Shown in pieces: positions 6,610 through 15,315 of a DNA stretch of 42,818 bases; the stretch's first letter is position 1, and each line of letters begins with the position of its first letter. Source of the DNA: Opitutia bacterium UBA3151 (GTDB lineage Bacteria; Verrucomicrobiota; Verrucomicrobiia; Opitutales; Seribacteraceae); contig DEYT01000128.1 in the NCBI GenBank assembly GCA_002364975.1, forward strand, positions 45,816 through 88,633, written 5' to 3'. The translations under genes and the position numbers were made by a program. Below the pieces are notes generated by a model. The model worked only from the letters and a program-made list of their open reading frames with translations, was not told where the DNA came from and did no database searches.

Positions 6610-7971
6610 TTATTCCTTGAATGGAGATTCTTTTTTTCTGAAACGAAAAAGATAGAGGGCAATCATTCCCAGAAGGGTGACTATGAAATACCAGGGGAAC
6701 CAACCGATCGCCTCCACGAATTCAGCGTCTTGTTCCGTCATGATTCTTCCATTGACCACGGTGTCCACACCATGGTTCTGGATCCACCAGATCAAGAGGG
6801 AATACAGCAAACAGGCAGCTCCATAAGATAGGTTGGTCGCAAGGCTTCGGAAGCTGAGTATGGTGGCCCGTTTTTCAGATTCAGCTTCTTGGTTGAGGTA
6901 TACACTTACAAAGTAATTCATGCATTGCATAGTGAAGTAAAGCATGGCAGCGGGAACAATGCCCCAGTAGGGTATGACTTCCCCGATTCCGAACAAGCCG
7001 ACGATCAGCACGATGCAAAGGAAGGAGAAATTTTGCCGGGGGGTTCTTTTCTCGGCCAGAATCTTGGCGAAAGAGGGAACAAAAAATCCCATCATTGACA
7101 TGCTGGAAGCAACCAGTCCGAAGGTGGCGAGTGGGAATTCGGTCACCTTCCAATAAGCGGCTCCAATGGTCAGGAATTGACGAATGACATTGTCCAGGAC
7201 CATAGAGGCGAGAAGGATGGCGAAGGGCATGGGAGTACTCCAAATCCATGCACCTGTTTCTTTTATTTTGTGAAGGGATTCACGGATGGTGTCCACGGCA
7301 GAGGCTTGTTTTTCCCGAACGGTTGCGTCGGTCATTCCTATCGAGGCAATTAGTACCACGAAGGAGGAAAATAGAGTGAGTTGAATCGGAAACTTGATCA
7401 AGGTGGCTTCGTCAAAACGCAAGCCGGTACCCATCCAATCGAGTAATCCATTGACGAAAGTATGAGCATAAAAGGCAGAACCGGTCATCATTGCAAAAAA
7501 GAAGGCTAGGGAAGTGTAGCGCTGGACCTTGGCCAGAACCTGGTTCCATTCGGCTTCTCGATCCGCAGCTTTAAGTGAGTCATAAGCAAGTGCCTCGTCG
7601 GCTCCGCTCACCGCTGCTTCCGCAACTCCGCTGATAATCCGGTTGAGTGCGAAGAGTAAAAAAACGGTTTCGCTCCCATCCATCGGAGCGAGCAAGAGGG
7701 CAAGCATTTCCGCGACCATGCAGAGGGCAGCGAATACAATCAATTTCTTCCGTCCAATAGTGTCCGCCAGAGCTCCCGACGGAACTTCAAGCAGAATGAT
7801 GGTGACCGCCCAGATCGCGTTGAGGATGCCAAATTGAACCCAAGATAATCCATGCTCCAAAAAAAAGAGGGCAAAGATTGGATAGTAAAAGCGGGCATTG
7901 AAGAACATGCGGATGCAGATCAAACGTTTGATGTTAGCATTTGCTCTACGGCTGGCTTCAGATTGACTCAT
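6610..7971 (-). CDS. MFS transporter
   Basis: 453 residues from the ATG at 7971 (MSQSEASRRANANI). The frame is open further to 8094, but that extension would run into the divergent sulfatase start and has no membrane-protein character. About twelve hydrophobic segments are visible. The loop between helices 2 and 3 carries GALADTIGRKK, a good match to MFS motif A. A hydrophilic stretch in the middle (TDATVREKQASAVDTIRES) is the usual central loop. The protein exchanges a small solute across the inner membrane, and its substrate cannot be read from sequence. Divergence from a sulfatase that has no signal peptide suggests it may import a sulfate ester or export the product (inference). Confidence 0.88.
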   Translation of the reverse strand: MSQSEASRRANANIKRLICIRMFFNARFYYPIFALFFLEHGLSWVQFGILNAIWAVTIILLEVPSGALADTIGRKKLIVFAALCMVAEMLALLLAPMDGSETVFLLFALNRIISGVAEAAVSGADEALAYDSLKAADREAEWNQVLAKVQRYTSLAFFFAMMTGSAFYAHTFVNGLLDWMGTGLRFDEATLIKFPIQLTLFSSFVVLIASIGMTDATVREKQASAVDTIRESLHKIKETGAWIWSTPMPFAILLASMVLDNVIRQFLTIGAAYWKVTEFPLATFGLVASSMSMMGFFVPSFAKILAEKRTPRQNFSFLCIVLIVGLFGIGEVIPYWGIVPAAMLYFTMQCMNYFVSVYLNQEAESEKRATILSFRSLATNLSYGAACLLYSLLIWWIQNHGVDTVVNGRIMTEQDAEFVEAIGWFPWYFIVTLLGMIALYLFRFRKKESPFKE

Positions 7972-8021
7972 TGTAAAAGTGGAAATTCGGAAATGAATCA
8001 GTAACGAGTGAATGCAAATTA

Positions 8022-8061
8022 GCAAGCTACTTGCAAAGGGTCTTGCCAAGCAACTGGCAAG
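8022..8061. promoter_or_regulatory. Two adjacent CTTGC/GCAAG dyads between MFS and sulfatase genes
   Basis: First dyad: GCAAG 8022-8026, CTA, CTTGC 8030-8034. Second dyad: CTTGCCA 8042-8048, six bases, TGGCAAG 8055-8061. Centres are about 23-24 bp apart, roughly two helical turns. They fill the 107-base divergent spacer and end 17 bases before the sulfatase ATG. The arrangement is typical of an operator pair bound by a dimeric repressor or activator controlling both genes. The regulator is not in this window. Confidence 0.5.
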
Positions 8062-8078
8062 CCGTTTCTTCTTTTTGT

Positions 8079-9500
8079 ATGCCTTCCACTCCAAATATTT
8101 TATGGATTTGTACGGATCAGCAAAGATTTGAAACCCTTCGATCTTTTGGCAATCCCCATGCCCAGACTCCTCATTTGGATCGACTGGTTGCTGAAGGAAC
8201 TAGTTTTGCCAATGCTTTTTGTCAAAGCCCGGTGTGTGCACCCAGTCGAGCTTCTTTTTTAACCGGGCGCTACCCACGCACCACCCGTTGCCGTCAAAAC
8301 GGTCAGTCTATTCCTCCGGACGAGTTATTGGTTTCGACAATGTTCAAACGGGCCAAGTACAGCTGCGGATTGGCAGGTAAATTACATCTTGCTTCCTGTT
8401 CAGATGGAAAATTAGAAAAACGGACCACCGACGGCTACGATGATTTTTCTTGGTCTCATCACCCCCAACCGGATTGGGAGGAAAATGCATACACCCAATG
8501 GTTGAGGGATCATGGCCAAGACTGGGCGGAGCTACAGGGCGAAGAAATCAGTCCATTCATAAAAGAAGGTCCACCCGCGGAATTTCATCAAACCACTTGG
8601 TGTGCCGAAAAGACCATCGAATTCATTCGCAAAAAACAGGGTGTTCCCTGGTTCTTCAGTTTCAATTGCTTTGATCCTCACCATCCCTTTGACCCGCCCA
8701 CCGATTACCTCTCTCGTTTTCGGGTTGAGGAAATGCCTCTGCCATCCATTCATCCAGATGAGGAAGGATCCAAGACCAGCTTTCAGAAAAAAGATCGAAT
8801 CTGGGCGCATGACAATCCGGGAGAATTTCACACCGCGGAAATGACCGATCTTGACCGGAAACAAGTATGTGCAGCTTACTTGGCCATGGTTTCCCTGATC
8901 GATGATCAGGTCGGACGAATTCTCAAAGCACTGGAGGAGACTGGTCAGGCGGAAGATACCCTGGTGGTCTTTATGTCGGACCATGGAGAAATGCTCGGGG
9001 ATCATGGGATTTATTTCAAGGGGCCGCACTTCTATGATTGTCAGCTACGGGTGCCTTTGGTGATGCGCTGGCCAGCGGGTGGAATTGTTCCAAACCGCAG
9101 GATTGAAGGCCTTGTCGAATTGATCGACCTAGCTCCCACTTTTCTGGATGCCGCGGAACTGGCGATTCCTCAAAGGGTGCAAGGGTGCAGTATTCTTCCA
9201 ATGCTTCGGGGAGGAAAGGAAAGTGAGGGTTGCAGAGCGCAGGTTTATGCCGAGTACTACAATTCCTGGACTCATCGGGATGCCTACGGGACGATGCTGC
9301 GAACGGAAAAGGAAAAGATCGTGGTTTATCATGGAACCAAGCAGGGAGAATTCTATGACCTCGAATCGGATCCGGAGGAATTTTTCAATCTCTGGAATGT
9401 ACCGGCCATGGAAAGAAGAAAAAATGAAATGCTAGCTCGGTGCTTTGACGCTTCAGTTTTTACGATGGATCCTCATCCTCCCCGGCTTGGACCCTTTTAA
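8079..9500 (+). CDS. Sulfatase, S1 family, apparently cytoplasmic
   Basis: 473 residues from ATG 8079 (MPSTPNILWICTDQQRF). The frame is open upstream to 8031, but the conserved N-terminal strand PNILWI begins right after this ATG. The sulfatase signature CAPSRASFLTGRYP has C53, the cysteine converted to formylglycine, and a C-terminal metal site is in SDHGEMLGDHG. It belongs with the choline-sulfatase/arylsulfatase-like members, which hydrolyse sulfate esters. Unlike most marine polysaccharide sulfatases it has no signal peptide, so action on an imported small sulfate ester is likely. The divergent MFS gene fits that idea. No maturase (anSME or FGE) is visible nearby. Confidence 0.92.
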   Translation: MPSTPNILWICTDQQRFETLRSFGNPHAQTPHLDRLVAEGTSFANAFCQSPVCAPSRASFLTGRYPRTTRCRQNGQSIPPDELLVSTMFKRAKYSCGLAGKLHLASCSDGKLEKRTTDGYDDFSWSHHPQPDWEENAYTQWLRDHGQDWAELQGEEISPFIKEGPPAEFHQTTWCAEKTIEFIRKKQGVPWFFSFNCFDPHHPFDPPTDYLSRFRVEEMPLPSIHPDEEGSKTSFQKKDRIWAHDNPGEFHTAEMTDLDRKQVCAAYLAMVSLIDDQVGRILKALEETGQAEDTLVVFMSDHGEMLGDHGIYFKGPHFYDCQLRVPLVMRWPAGGIVPNRRIEGLVELIDLAPTFLDAAELAIPQRVQGCSILPMLRGGKESEGCRAQVYAEYYNSWTHRDAYGTMLRTEKEKIVVYHGTKQGEFYDLESDPEEFFNLWNVPAMERRKNEMLARCFDASVFTMDPHPPRLGPF

Positions 9501-9505
9501 TTTTC

Positions 9506-9560
9506 CCAATTTTTGAATTGGCTTGATTGCTACCAATTCCGTGGCAATCTTTATATCTCT
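9506..9560 (+). terminator. Possible terminator/leader hairpins between sulfatase and sucC
   Basis: CCAATT 9506-9511 pairs with AATTGG 9516-9521 across TTTG. A second stem, GATTG 9525-9529 with CAATC 9545-9549 plus inner CCA/TGG, is followed by the pyrimidine-rich TTTATATCTCTTTC. Together they could end the sulfatase transcript. They could also form the sucC leader. Confidence 0.35.
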
Positions 9561-9573
9561 TTCAATTTTTCAA

Positions 9574-10764
9574 ATGAATATTCACGAATACCAAGCCAAG
9601 AAACTCTTTGTCGAAGCGGGTGTCGCAGTGCCCAATGGAACTGTCGCTCAAAGCGTGCCAGAATTCGATCATGCCCTCTCAAGCCTCCCGGAAGGAAAGC
9701 CAATTGTAGTAAAAGCTCAGATTCATGCGGGTGGACGGGGTAAGGGAACCTTTAAAGACGGCTACCAAGGAGGCGTGCACCTCGTTCATTCCTTTGAAGA
9801 TGCCAAGGAAAAAGCCAAGGCCATGCTCGGCAATGTTTTGGTTACCAAGCAAACCGGGGAAGAAGGAAAAGAAGTCAGCACAGTTTACTTCAATGAAGCC
9901 ACTGATATTGAAAAAGAATATTACCTCGCGGTGCTGATGGACCGGGCAACATCCATGCCGGTGATCATTGCCTCGACCGAGGGAGGTATGGACATTGAGG
10001 AAGTTGCGGAACATTCACCAGAGAAAATCCTCAAGGTATTGGTCGACCCAACCCTTGGGTTACGTCCCTTCCAAGCCCGGCAAATTGCATTCGGTCTGGG
10101 ACTGAGTGGAGACTCCTTCAAGCAGTGCTTGAAATTAGTCTCCAAATTATATACTTTTTTCTGGAATAAGGATTGTTCCCAGGTCGAAGTAAACCCGTTG
10201 GTGACCACCCCAACAGGAGAGGTGCTCGCCCTCGATGCGAAAGTCAATTTTGATTCTAATGCCTTGTTTCGACACCCCGATGTGGTTGAATTGCGTGACC
10301 TTAGTGAAGAAGATCCAAAGGAAGTGGAAGCCTCCAAATTCGATCTCAATTACATCGCCCTCGAGGGTAATGTTGCCTGCATGGTCAACGGAGCCGGACT
10401 GGCAATGGCAACGATGGACATCATTAAGCACTACGGCGGATCTCCCGCCAACTTTCTGGATGTTGGGGGAGGAGCCAATGAAGAGCAGGTTGAAAATGCT
10501 TTTCGTATTCTCGTTTCCGACGACGCGGTGAAAGCCATTCTCGTTAATATTTTCGGTGGAATCATGAAATGTGATATTATTGCAACCGGTATCGTGAATG
10601 CGGCCCGTAATTTGGATATGAAAGTTCCCTTGGTGGTTCGGCTCGAAGGTACCAATGTGGAAGCGGGAAAGAAAATCCTTGCCGATAGTGGTCTGGCTCT
10701 TGAACCTGCCGACTCCCTCGCCGAGGCTGCTGAAAAAGTCGTGCAACTTGCGGCCCAATCCTAA
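9574..10764 (+). CDS. sucC: Succinyl-CoA synthetase (ADP-forming), beta subunit
   Basis: 396 residues from ATG 9574, where the canonical MNIHEYQAKKLF opening begins. The longer frame to 9523 is not conserved-looking. The ATP-grasp domain has VVKAQIHAGGRGKG and a metal/nucleotide region CSQVEVNPLV. The CoA-ligase domain has FLDVGGGANEEQV and NIFGGIMKCD. The length matches the family (about 390). With SucD it forms succinate, CoA and ATP from succinyl-CoA in the TCA cycle. sucD follows after 25 bases. Other TCA genes are not adjacent. Confidence 0.98.
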   Translation: MNIHEYQAKKLFVEAGVAVPNGTVAQSVPEFDHALSSLPEGKPIVVKAQIHAGGRGKGTFKDGYQGGVHLVHSFEDAKEKAKAMLGNVLVTKQTGEEGKEVSTVYFNEATDIEKEYYLAVLMDRATSMPVIIASTEGGMDIEEVAEHSPEKILKVLVDPTLGLRPFQARQIAFGLGLSGDSFKQCLKLVSKLYTFFWNKDCSQVEVNPLVTTPTGEVLALDAKVNFDSNALFRHPDVVELRDLSEEDPKEVEASKFDLNYIALEGNVACMVNGAGLAMATMDIIKHYGGSPANFLDVGGGANEEQVENAFRILVSDDAVKAILVNIFGGIMKCDIIATGIVNAARNLDMKVPLVVRLEGTNVEAGKKILADSGLALEPADSLAEAAEKVVQLAAQS

Positions 10765-10789
10765 ACCATAAGTAAGGAAAGAATTTTAG

Positions 10790-11665
10790 ATGAGCGTTTT
10801 AGTAAATAAAGACACTCGACTGGTGATTCAGGGAATCACCGGAAGTGCTGGCAGTTTTCACACCACCCAATGTATGGAATACGGAACCAATGTGGTCGCC
10901 GGTGTTACTCCCGGAAAGGGAGGGCAAAAATTTCAGGATTCGGTTCCTGTTTTCGACACTGTACAGGAAGCAGTGGACCGGGAAGGTGCCGATGTGACCG
11001 CGATTTATGTACCGCCTCCCTTTGCCGCAGATTCGATTCTTGAAGCGATTGATGCCGAAATTCCTTTGGTCATTGCTATCACCGAGGGCATTCCCGTCCG
11101 CGACATGGCTGAGGTCAAGGCACGCCTAGCCACATCAAATACCCGTCTGATTGGACCCAATTGTCCAGGGATCATAACCCCTGATGAGTGCAAAATTGGG
11201 ATCATGCCCGGCTACATTCACAAACCCGGCAAGGTGGGTATTGTATCCCGCTCCGGTACCTTGACCTACGAAGCGGTTTGGCAAATTACCAGCGCCGGGC
11301 ATGGACAATCCACTTGCATTGGAATCGGGGGCGATCCGATCAATGGAACCAATCACTTGGACACGATCAAGTTATTCAATGAGGACCCCGACACTGAGGC
11401 TATTATCATGATAGGCGAGATCGGAGGTACCGCGGAAGAAGAAGCGGCGGCCTTTATTAAGAACAATGTGGATAAACCGGTGGCTGCGTTCATTGCCGGT
11501 ATGACTGCTCCTCCCGGACGCCGCATGGGACATGCTGGAGCAATCGTTTCCGGAGGCAAGGGCACAGCAGCTGCCAAGGTGGAAGCGATGCTGGATGCTG
11601 GTATTTCGGTCGCGGAAACCCCCTCGCATATTGCGGAGGCACTTTTCAAAGTCTGGAATCCCTAA
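10790..11665 (+). CDS. sucD: Succinyl-CoA synthetase, alpha subunit
   Basis: 291 residues. The Rossmann CoA-binding domain opens with VIQGITGSAGSFHTTQ, and the active-site histidine phosphorylated in catalysis is H248 in RRMGHAGAIVSGG. The ligase-domain motif GGDPINGT is present. A ribosome-binding AAGGAAAG lies upstream of ATG 10790. It pairs with the sucC product. Its stop overlaps the end of the convergent rsmG gene by four bases, so no terminator space exists between the two transcription units. Confidence 0.98.
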   Translation: MSVLVNKDTRLVIQGITGSAGSFHTTQCMEYGTNVVAGVTPGKGGQKFQDSVPVFDTVQEAVDREGADVTAIYVPPPFAADSILEAIDAEIPLVIAITEGIPVRDMAEVKARLATSNTRLIGPNCPGIITPDECKIGIMPGYIHKPGKVGIVSRSGTLTYEAVWQITSAGHGQSTCIGIGGDPINGTNHLDTIKLFNEDPDTEAIIMIGEIGGTAEEEAAAFIKNNVDKPVAAFIAGMTAPPGRRMGHAGAIVSGGKGTAAAKVEAMLDAGISVAETPSHIAEALFKVWNP

Positions 11666-12321
11666 ATTTTAAAATGAATCAAATACTTCTCTCCGAGTTC
11701 GGCTTTAGGGAGAATTTCATCGAGGTTCCAGATTTTTGCTGGGTGTAGACCGGTGGTCTTTAATTCTTCAGTGTAATCACCACCTTTAAGGTAAAGAATA
11801 CCATTGGCAGGGTAGTGCTTGGCACCCTTTGCGATTTTGTTTTGTACCCATCCAAAGAAGGTAGGCAGGGCGGTAACTGCCCGACCGATTACGAAATCAT
11901 AGGATTTTTTCTTGGGTAGTTCTTCCACCCTTCCGCGTTTGACTTCAACATTGGATAAGCCAAGGCGTTGAACCATATCCTCCACCACCATTACTTTCTT
12001 ACCAATCGAATCAAGAAGAGTGAAGCGTGCTTGAGGGTAGCAGATCGCAAGGGGAATACCAGGCAAGCCTCCACCTGTTCCGACATCAAGCAAGCGGGCC
12101 TTGGGCATGAGTCGAAGGAATTTGGTGAAGGTCAGGCAGTGGGCCAGATGCTTGATTTCGAGTCGATCCGTATCCTTGCGCGATACCAAGTTGATCTTTG
12201 CATTCCATTCGCGAAGCAGGTCGATATACTGCTGTAGTATTTTCCAGTTTTTGGAATCCAAGTTGGGAAACCACTCACCGAGAGTTTCCCACGGCTCGGG
12301 GGTGTCGGTCATTGGATTCAC
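11662..12321 (-). CDS. rsmG: 16S rRNA m7G527 methyltransferase
   Basis: 219 residues, the normal RsmG length. The SAM-binding motif LLDVGTGGGLPGIPLA is nearly identical to the family consensus. The conserved opening ...LLREWNAKINLVSRKD and the later VIGRAVTALP match the family. RsmG methylates N7 of G527 in helix 18 of 16S rRNA, and its loss gives low-level streptomycin resistance. It is the last gene of the leftward HU-to-rsmG operon. Its start overlaps kdsA's stop by ATGA (12321-12318), indicating translational coupling. Confidence 0.96.
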   Translation of the reverse strand: MNPMTDTPEPWETLGEWFPNLDSKNWKILQQYIDLLREWNAKINLVSRKDTDRLEIKHLAHCLTFTKFLRLMPKARLLDVGTGGGLPGIPLAICYPQARFTLLDSIGKKVMVVEDMVQRLGLSNVEVKRGRVEELPKKKSYDFVIGRAVTALPTFFGWVQNKIAKGAKHYPANGILYLKGGDYTEELKTTGLHPAKIWNLDEILPKAELGEKYLIHFKI

Positions 12322-13166
12322 TCAATCTTTACTTGATCCATTCCCTTGACCAAGTCGTCGATTGCTTTGGCTTGGGTAAGAAAGGACTCGAGTTTGTCAA
12401 TAGGGAGGGCACAGGGGCCATCACACTTGGCTTGGGTAGGATCTGGGTGAGATTCAAGAAAGAGCCCGCCAATGCCCTGACTCATCCCGGCAAGCATCAA
12501 TTCGAATACGGATTGACGGCGCCCTCCCGCGGAATCAATCCGGCCACCTGGAACCTGCAAGGAATGAGTGACATCAAACACGACCGGATATCCAGTGCGT
12601 TTCATGATTCCGAAATTGAGTGGATCGACTACTAAATTATTGTATCCAAAAGAAGTACCCCTTTCGCAGAGCAGGATTTTTTCATTTCCCGCTTCTTTAA
12701 ATTTGTGGATGATATGTCCCATCTCATGGGCAGCAAGAAATTGAGCTTTCTTGACATTGACTGGACGGCCAGTCTCCGCGAGGGCGACTACCAAATCGGT
12801 CTGACGGCAAAGAAAGGCGGGCAATTGAAGAACATCGATTACTTCGCAGGCGGTCTTGGCCTGGTGCGGTTCGTGCACATCAGAAATTACTGGCACCCCA
12901 TAAGTTTGTTTGATCTCATTAAGAATTTCACAGCCTTTTTCCAAGCCCGGACCTCGAAAGGAAGAAATGGAGGAACGATTGGCTTTGTCAAAGGAGGCTT
13001 TGAAGACATAGGGAATACCGAGTTTATCAGTGATTTGCTTATAGGCAGCGGCGACTTCCAGAGCGAGTTCGCGGGATTCCAAAACATTGATGCCTCCAAA
13101 GAGGGTAAAGGGTAGGCGGTTGGAAACCGAAAGTGCGCCGATAGCAATCTCCCTCTGAGGATTCAT
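12318..13166 (-). CDS. kdsA: KDO-8-phosphate synthase
   Basis: 282 residues, a normal length. It condenses arabinose 5-phosphate and phosphoenolpyruvate to 3-deoxy-D-manno-octulosonate 8-phosphate, the first committed step of KDO synthesis for LPS inner core. The GGINVLES motif carries Asn (N27) where metal-dependent enzymes have Cys, so this is probably the metal-independent class. Other motifs are VFKASFDKANR, ISDVHEP, KKAQFLA and DVTHSLQVPGG. It overlaps queF upstream and rsmG downstream by four bases each. Its presence implies an LPS-bearing outer membrane. Confidence 0.97.
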   Translation of the reverse strand: MNPQREIAIGALSVSNRLPFTLFGGINVLESRELALEVAAAYKQITDKLGIPYVFKASFDKANRSSISSFRGPGLEKGCEILNEIKQTYGVPVISDVHEPHQAKTACEVIDVLQLPAFLCRQTDLVVALAETGRPVNVKKAQFLAAHEMGHIIHKFKEAGNEKILLCERGTSFGYNNLVVDPLNFGIMKRTGYPVVFDVTHSLQVPGGRIDSAGGRRQSVFELMLAGMSQGIGGLFLESHPDPTQAKCDGPCALPIDKLESFLTQAKAIDDLVKGMDQVKIE

Positions 13167-13585
13167 GAGTAACCGATTTCGGGATTGGTTCCATGTTCCG
13201 CGGATACCATGATTCCAATCCCGCCACGGGCATTGAAGTCAACTTCCACGCGGCACCATCGAGGGTCGAGAGCAGCGACCAAGTCGTCCAGGAGTAAGTT
13301 GGCAAAGTGTTCGTGGAAAGTGCCCTGATCGCGGAATGTCCAGAGATACAGCTTCAGGGATTTGGACTCCACGATCTTTTGATCGGGGACATAGCGGATT
13401 AGAATATCCGCAAAATCTGGCTGTCCAGTCTTTGGACATATGCAGGTGAATTCACTGGTTCGTAATTCCACGACATAATCACGCTCGGGGTTGCGGTTGG
13501 GGAAAGTTTCTAGCTCTCGTTTTGGCGAAGTTCCACCTTCTCCCAATTTGGTTAAGTTTACATGTTCCGGATTACCTTCTTTCAT
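13163..13585 (-). CDS. queF: NADPH-dependent preQ0 reductase
   Basis: Short (type I) QueF. It reduces the nitrile of 7-cyano-7-deazaguanine to preQ1 in queuosine synthesis. The segment EFTCICPKTGQPDFA contains the nucleophilic cysteine. ESKSLKLYLWTFRDQ, TFHEHFAN and FNARGGI are the other family motifs. The start is uncertain: ATG 13585 gives 140 residues, ATG 13600 gives 145, and TTG 13624 gives 153. None has a good ribosome-binding site. All would start after the stop of aat (13634). The stop overlaps the kdsA start by ATGA. Confidence 0.95.
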   Translation of the reverse strand: MKEGNPEHVNLTKLGEGGTSPKRELETFPNRNPERDYVVELRTSEFTCICPKTGQPDFADILIRYVPDQKIVESKSLKLYLWTFRDQGTFHEHFANLLLDDLVAALDPRWCRVEVDFNARGGIGIMVSAEHGTNPEIGYS

Positions 13586-13633
13586 AGAACTATATAGCAT
13601 CTCATTACAATTGGATTTGGGCAACCTAGAAGC

Positions 13634-14332
13634 TTATTGAAAAACGGTCCAATCGATAACGGATTTCGATGAGGAAGCCAATGATCTCAAGAAATTAAGG
13701 TATTGTTTTCTGGGGATTTCCTCTCCACCCATACTTTCCAAATGTGAAGTATGGACCTGGCAGTCAATTAATTCCACACCTGCTTGGTGACTGAGTCCCA
13801 CCAAGTAAGCGAGGCATACTTTTGAAGCGTCGGAAACAGTAGAAAACATGGATTCCCCAAAAAACACTTTCTCCATGGCCAAGCCATAAAGACCGCCTAC
13901 TCTTTCTCCATCTAGAAAGGCTTCGATGGAATGAGCAATTCCTAGGCTGTGGAGTTTGGAGTAATCTCGAATCATATCCTCCTCGATCCAAGTCGATTCC
14001 TGTTTTGGTCTTTCCGCAGATGCACAAGCCCGCATTGTTTCCGTAAAGTCATGATCAACTTTAATTTCAAACTTCTTTTTTTGAATGACCCGGTTTAAGC
14101 TTTTGGAGATTTTAAGTTTCTCAGGAACGAGGATCATTCTTGGATTCGGGGAAAACCAGCACCAGAAGTAAGGTGCAAAATCCATTTTCATCCACGGAAA
14201 AATACCCCTTTGATAAGCTTTGATTAAACGCTCAGTTCCCAGCTTTTCACTAACAGCAACCAGACCATCGTCATCAAAATTCATGGGGTCAGGGAACCAA
14301 GTTGGTTCGTCCTCATCCAGAATAGTAGTCAT
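13634..14332 (-). CDS. aat: Leucyl/phenylalanyl-tRNA-protein transferase
   Basis: 232 residues. It transfers Leu or Phe from tRNA to N-terminal Arg or Lys of proteins, marking them for ClpS/ClpAP (N-degron pathway). Family motifs are WFPDP near the N terminus, GLVAVSEKL, YQRGIFPW, CWFSPNPR, VGGLYGLAMEKVFFGESMFS and DCQVHTSHLESMGG (here IDCQVHTSHLES). It sits between the metallophosphoesterase gene (21 bases upstream) and queF, in one leftward operon. No clpS or clpA is in the window. Confidence 0.97.
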   Translation of the reverse strand: MTTILDEDEPTWFPDPMNFDDDGLVAVSEKLGTERLIKAYQRGIFPWMKMDFAPYFWCWFSPNPRMILVPEKLKISKSLNRVIQKKKFEIKVDHDFTETMRACASAERPKQESTWIEEDMIRDYSKLHSLGIAHSIEAFLDGERVGGLYGLAMEKVFFGESMFSTVSDASKVCLAYLVGLSHQAGVELIDCQVHTSHLESMGGEEIPRKQYLNFLRSLASSSKSVIDWTVFQ

Positions 14333-14353
14333 TTAAATACAAAAAAATCGTAC

Positions 14354-15286
14354 TTAGGTCCTTGATAGTTCGAGCAAGCTTACCTCGGGTCTGCAATTAA
14401 CTCGAACTCCATACAGACTACCGACCCCGCGAGTAATATAAATGGGCCGGCCGTGAAATTCCGCCAAGCCTTCGGTATGAGCGAGATCAGATACAGGAGC
14501 AAGAGGGGCAAAGTTGGAGAAAGGAAAACGAAATTGGCCCCCATGGGTATGCCCACTGAGCATGAGAGACCAGTCAAAGTTATGAACAATAGTTTTAGTG
14601 TCGGGGTTATGGGAGAGTAAAATATTGAACCTTGAACTTGGACCGAGCTTTGGGTCAATCCGAGACATGCATTTTTGGGGTAGGCAATCCTTATTCCACA
14701 TATCCCCCAATCCGATCACTGAAAGTGGAACCCCATTCAAATATACATTTACCCGTTCGTTATGCAGAAGCCGTACTTTGGCAGCTTTTAACACCTTCTT
14801 GATCTTGGTTGGATCCGGGAACCCATCTCGTTCGACCGCCCAATTCCCTCCATCGTGATTACCCAAACAGGCGAAGGTAGGAACTTGCTTTGCATACTTG
14901 CCAAGGCACTTTGACAGGTTTTCAAGTTGATCATTATTGGGCATGTTGGTCACGAAATCACCCGTGATCATGCAAGCATGAGGCTTGGATTGAAACCCTT
15001 CCTCCAGTGCTCTTTCGATTTGCTCCACCGATGTGACTTTAGATAAATGAAGGTCAGAGAGATGAAGGATTTTAATCGTTTGGTTACCTGCTAGGTTTGC
15101 CAATCGAATTTTAGTTTTAGTAAGATCAAACCAGCTTGATTCATAGCGAGCATATCCACCAGCGAGAACTGGAGGAAAGGCAAATTTTAAGGAATTTGAA
15201 ATCCAAGCCCGGCGATTCATTTTGGTTGGAACCAAACTACTCTTCTTGAGTTGTTCCTTATGATAATCGGGAGCTTCTTCTGCCAT
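14354..15286 (-). CDS. Calcineurin-like metallophosphoesterase, membrane-directed (YkuE/LpxG type)
   Basis: 310 residues. The N terminus has NRRAWISNSLKFAFPPVLAGG, a twin-Arg-like or anchor segment at about 24-45, so the catalytic domain probably faces or leaves the membrane. The metal-binding motifs are all present: SDLHLS (D78, H80), ITGDF (D110), GNHD (142-145), LSHNPD, and GHTHGGQ near residue 250. Relatives include YkuE, YaeI and chlamydial LpxG, the UDP-2,3-diacylglucosamine hydrolase of lipid A synthesis. Being in the same operon as kdsA makes an LPS role worth considering, but this is inference. Other possible substrates are phospholipids or nucleotides. Confidence 0.88.
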   Translation of the reverse strand: MAEEAPDYHKEQLKKSSLVPTKMNRRAWISNSLKFAFPPVLAGGYARYESSWFDLTKTKIRLANLAGNQTIKILHLSDLHLSKVTSVEQIERALEEGFQSKPHACMITGDFVTNMPNNDQLENLSKCLGKYAKQVPTFACLGNHDGGNWAVERDGFPDPTKIKKVLKAAKVRLLHNERVNVYLNGVPLSVIGLGDMWNKDCLPQKCMSRIDPKLGPSSRFNILLSHNPDTKTIVHNFDWSLMLSGHTHGGQFRFPFSNFAPLAPVSDLAHTEGLAEFHGRPIYITRGVGSLYGVRVNCRPEVSLLELSRT

Positions 15287-15315
15287 TATATTCCTTAGAT
15301 TTGTAAATAAATTCT

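Noticed and set aside
8532..9029. 165-codon frame antisense to the sulfatase
   Set aside because: No motif, while the sulfatase frame carries all family signatures.
10147..10758. 203-codon frame antisense to sucC
   Set aside because: Shadow of the SucC frame without own domain.
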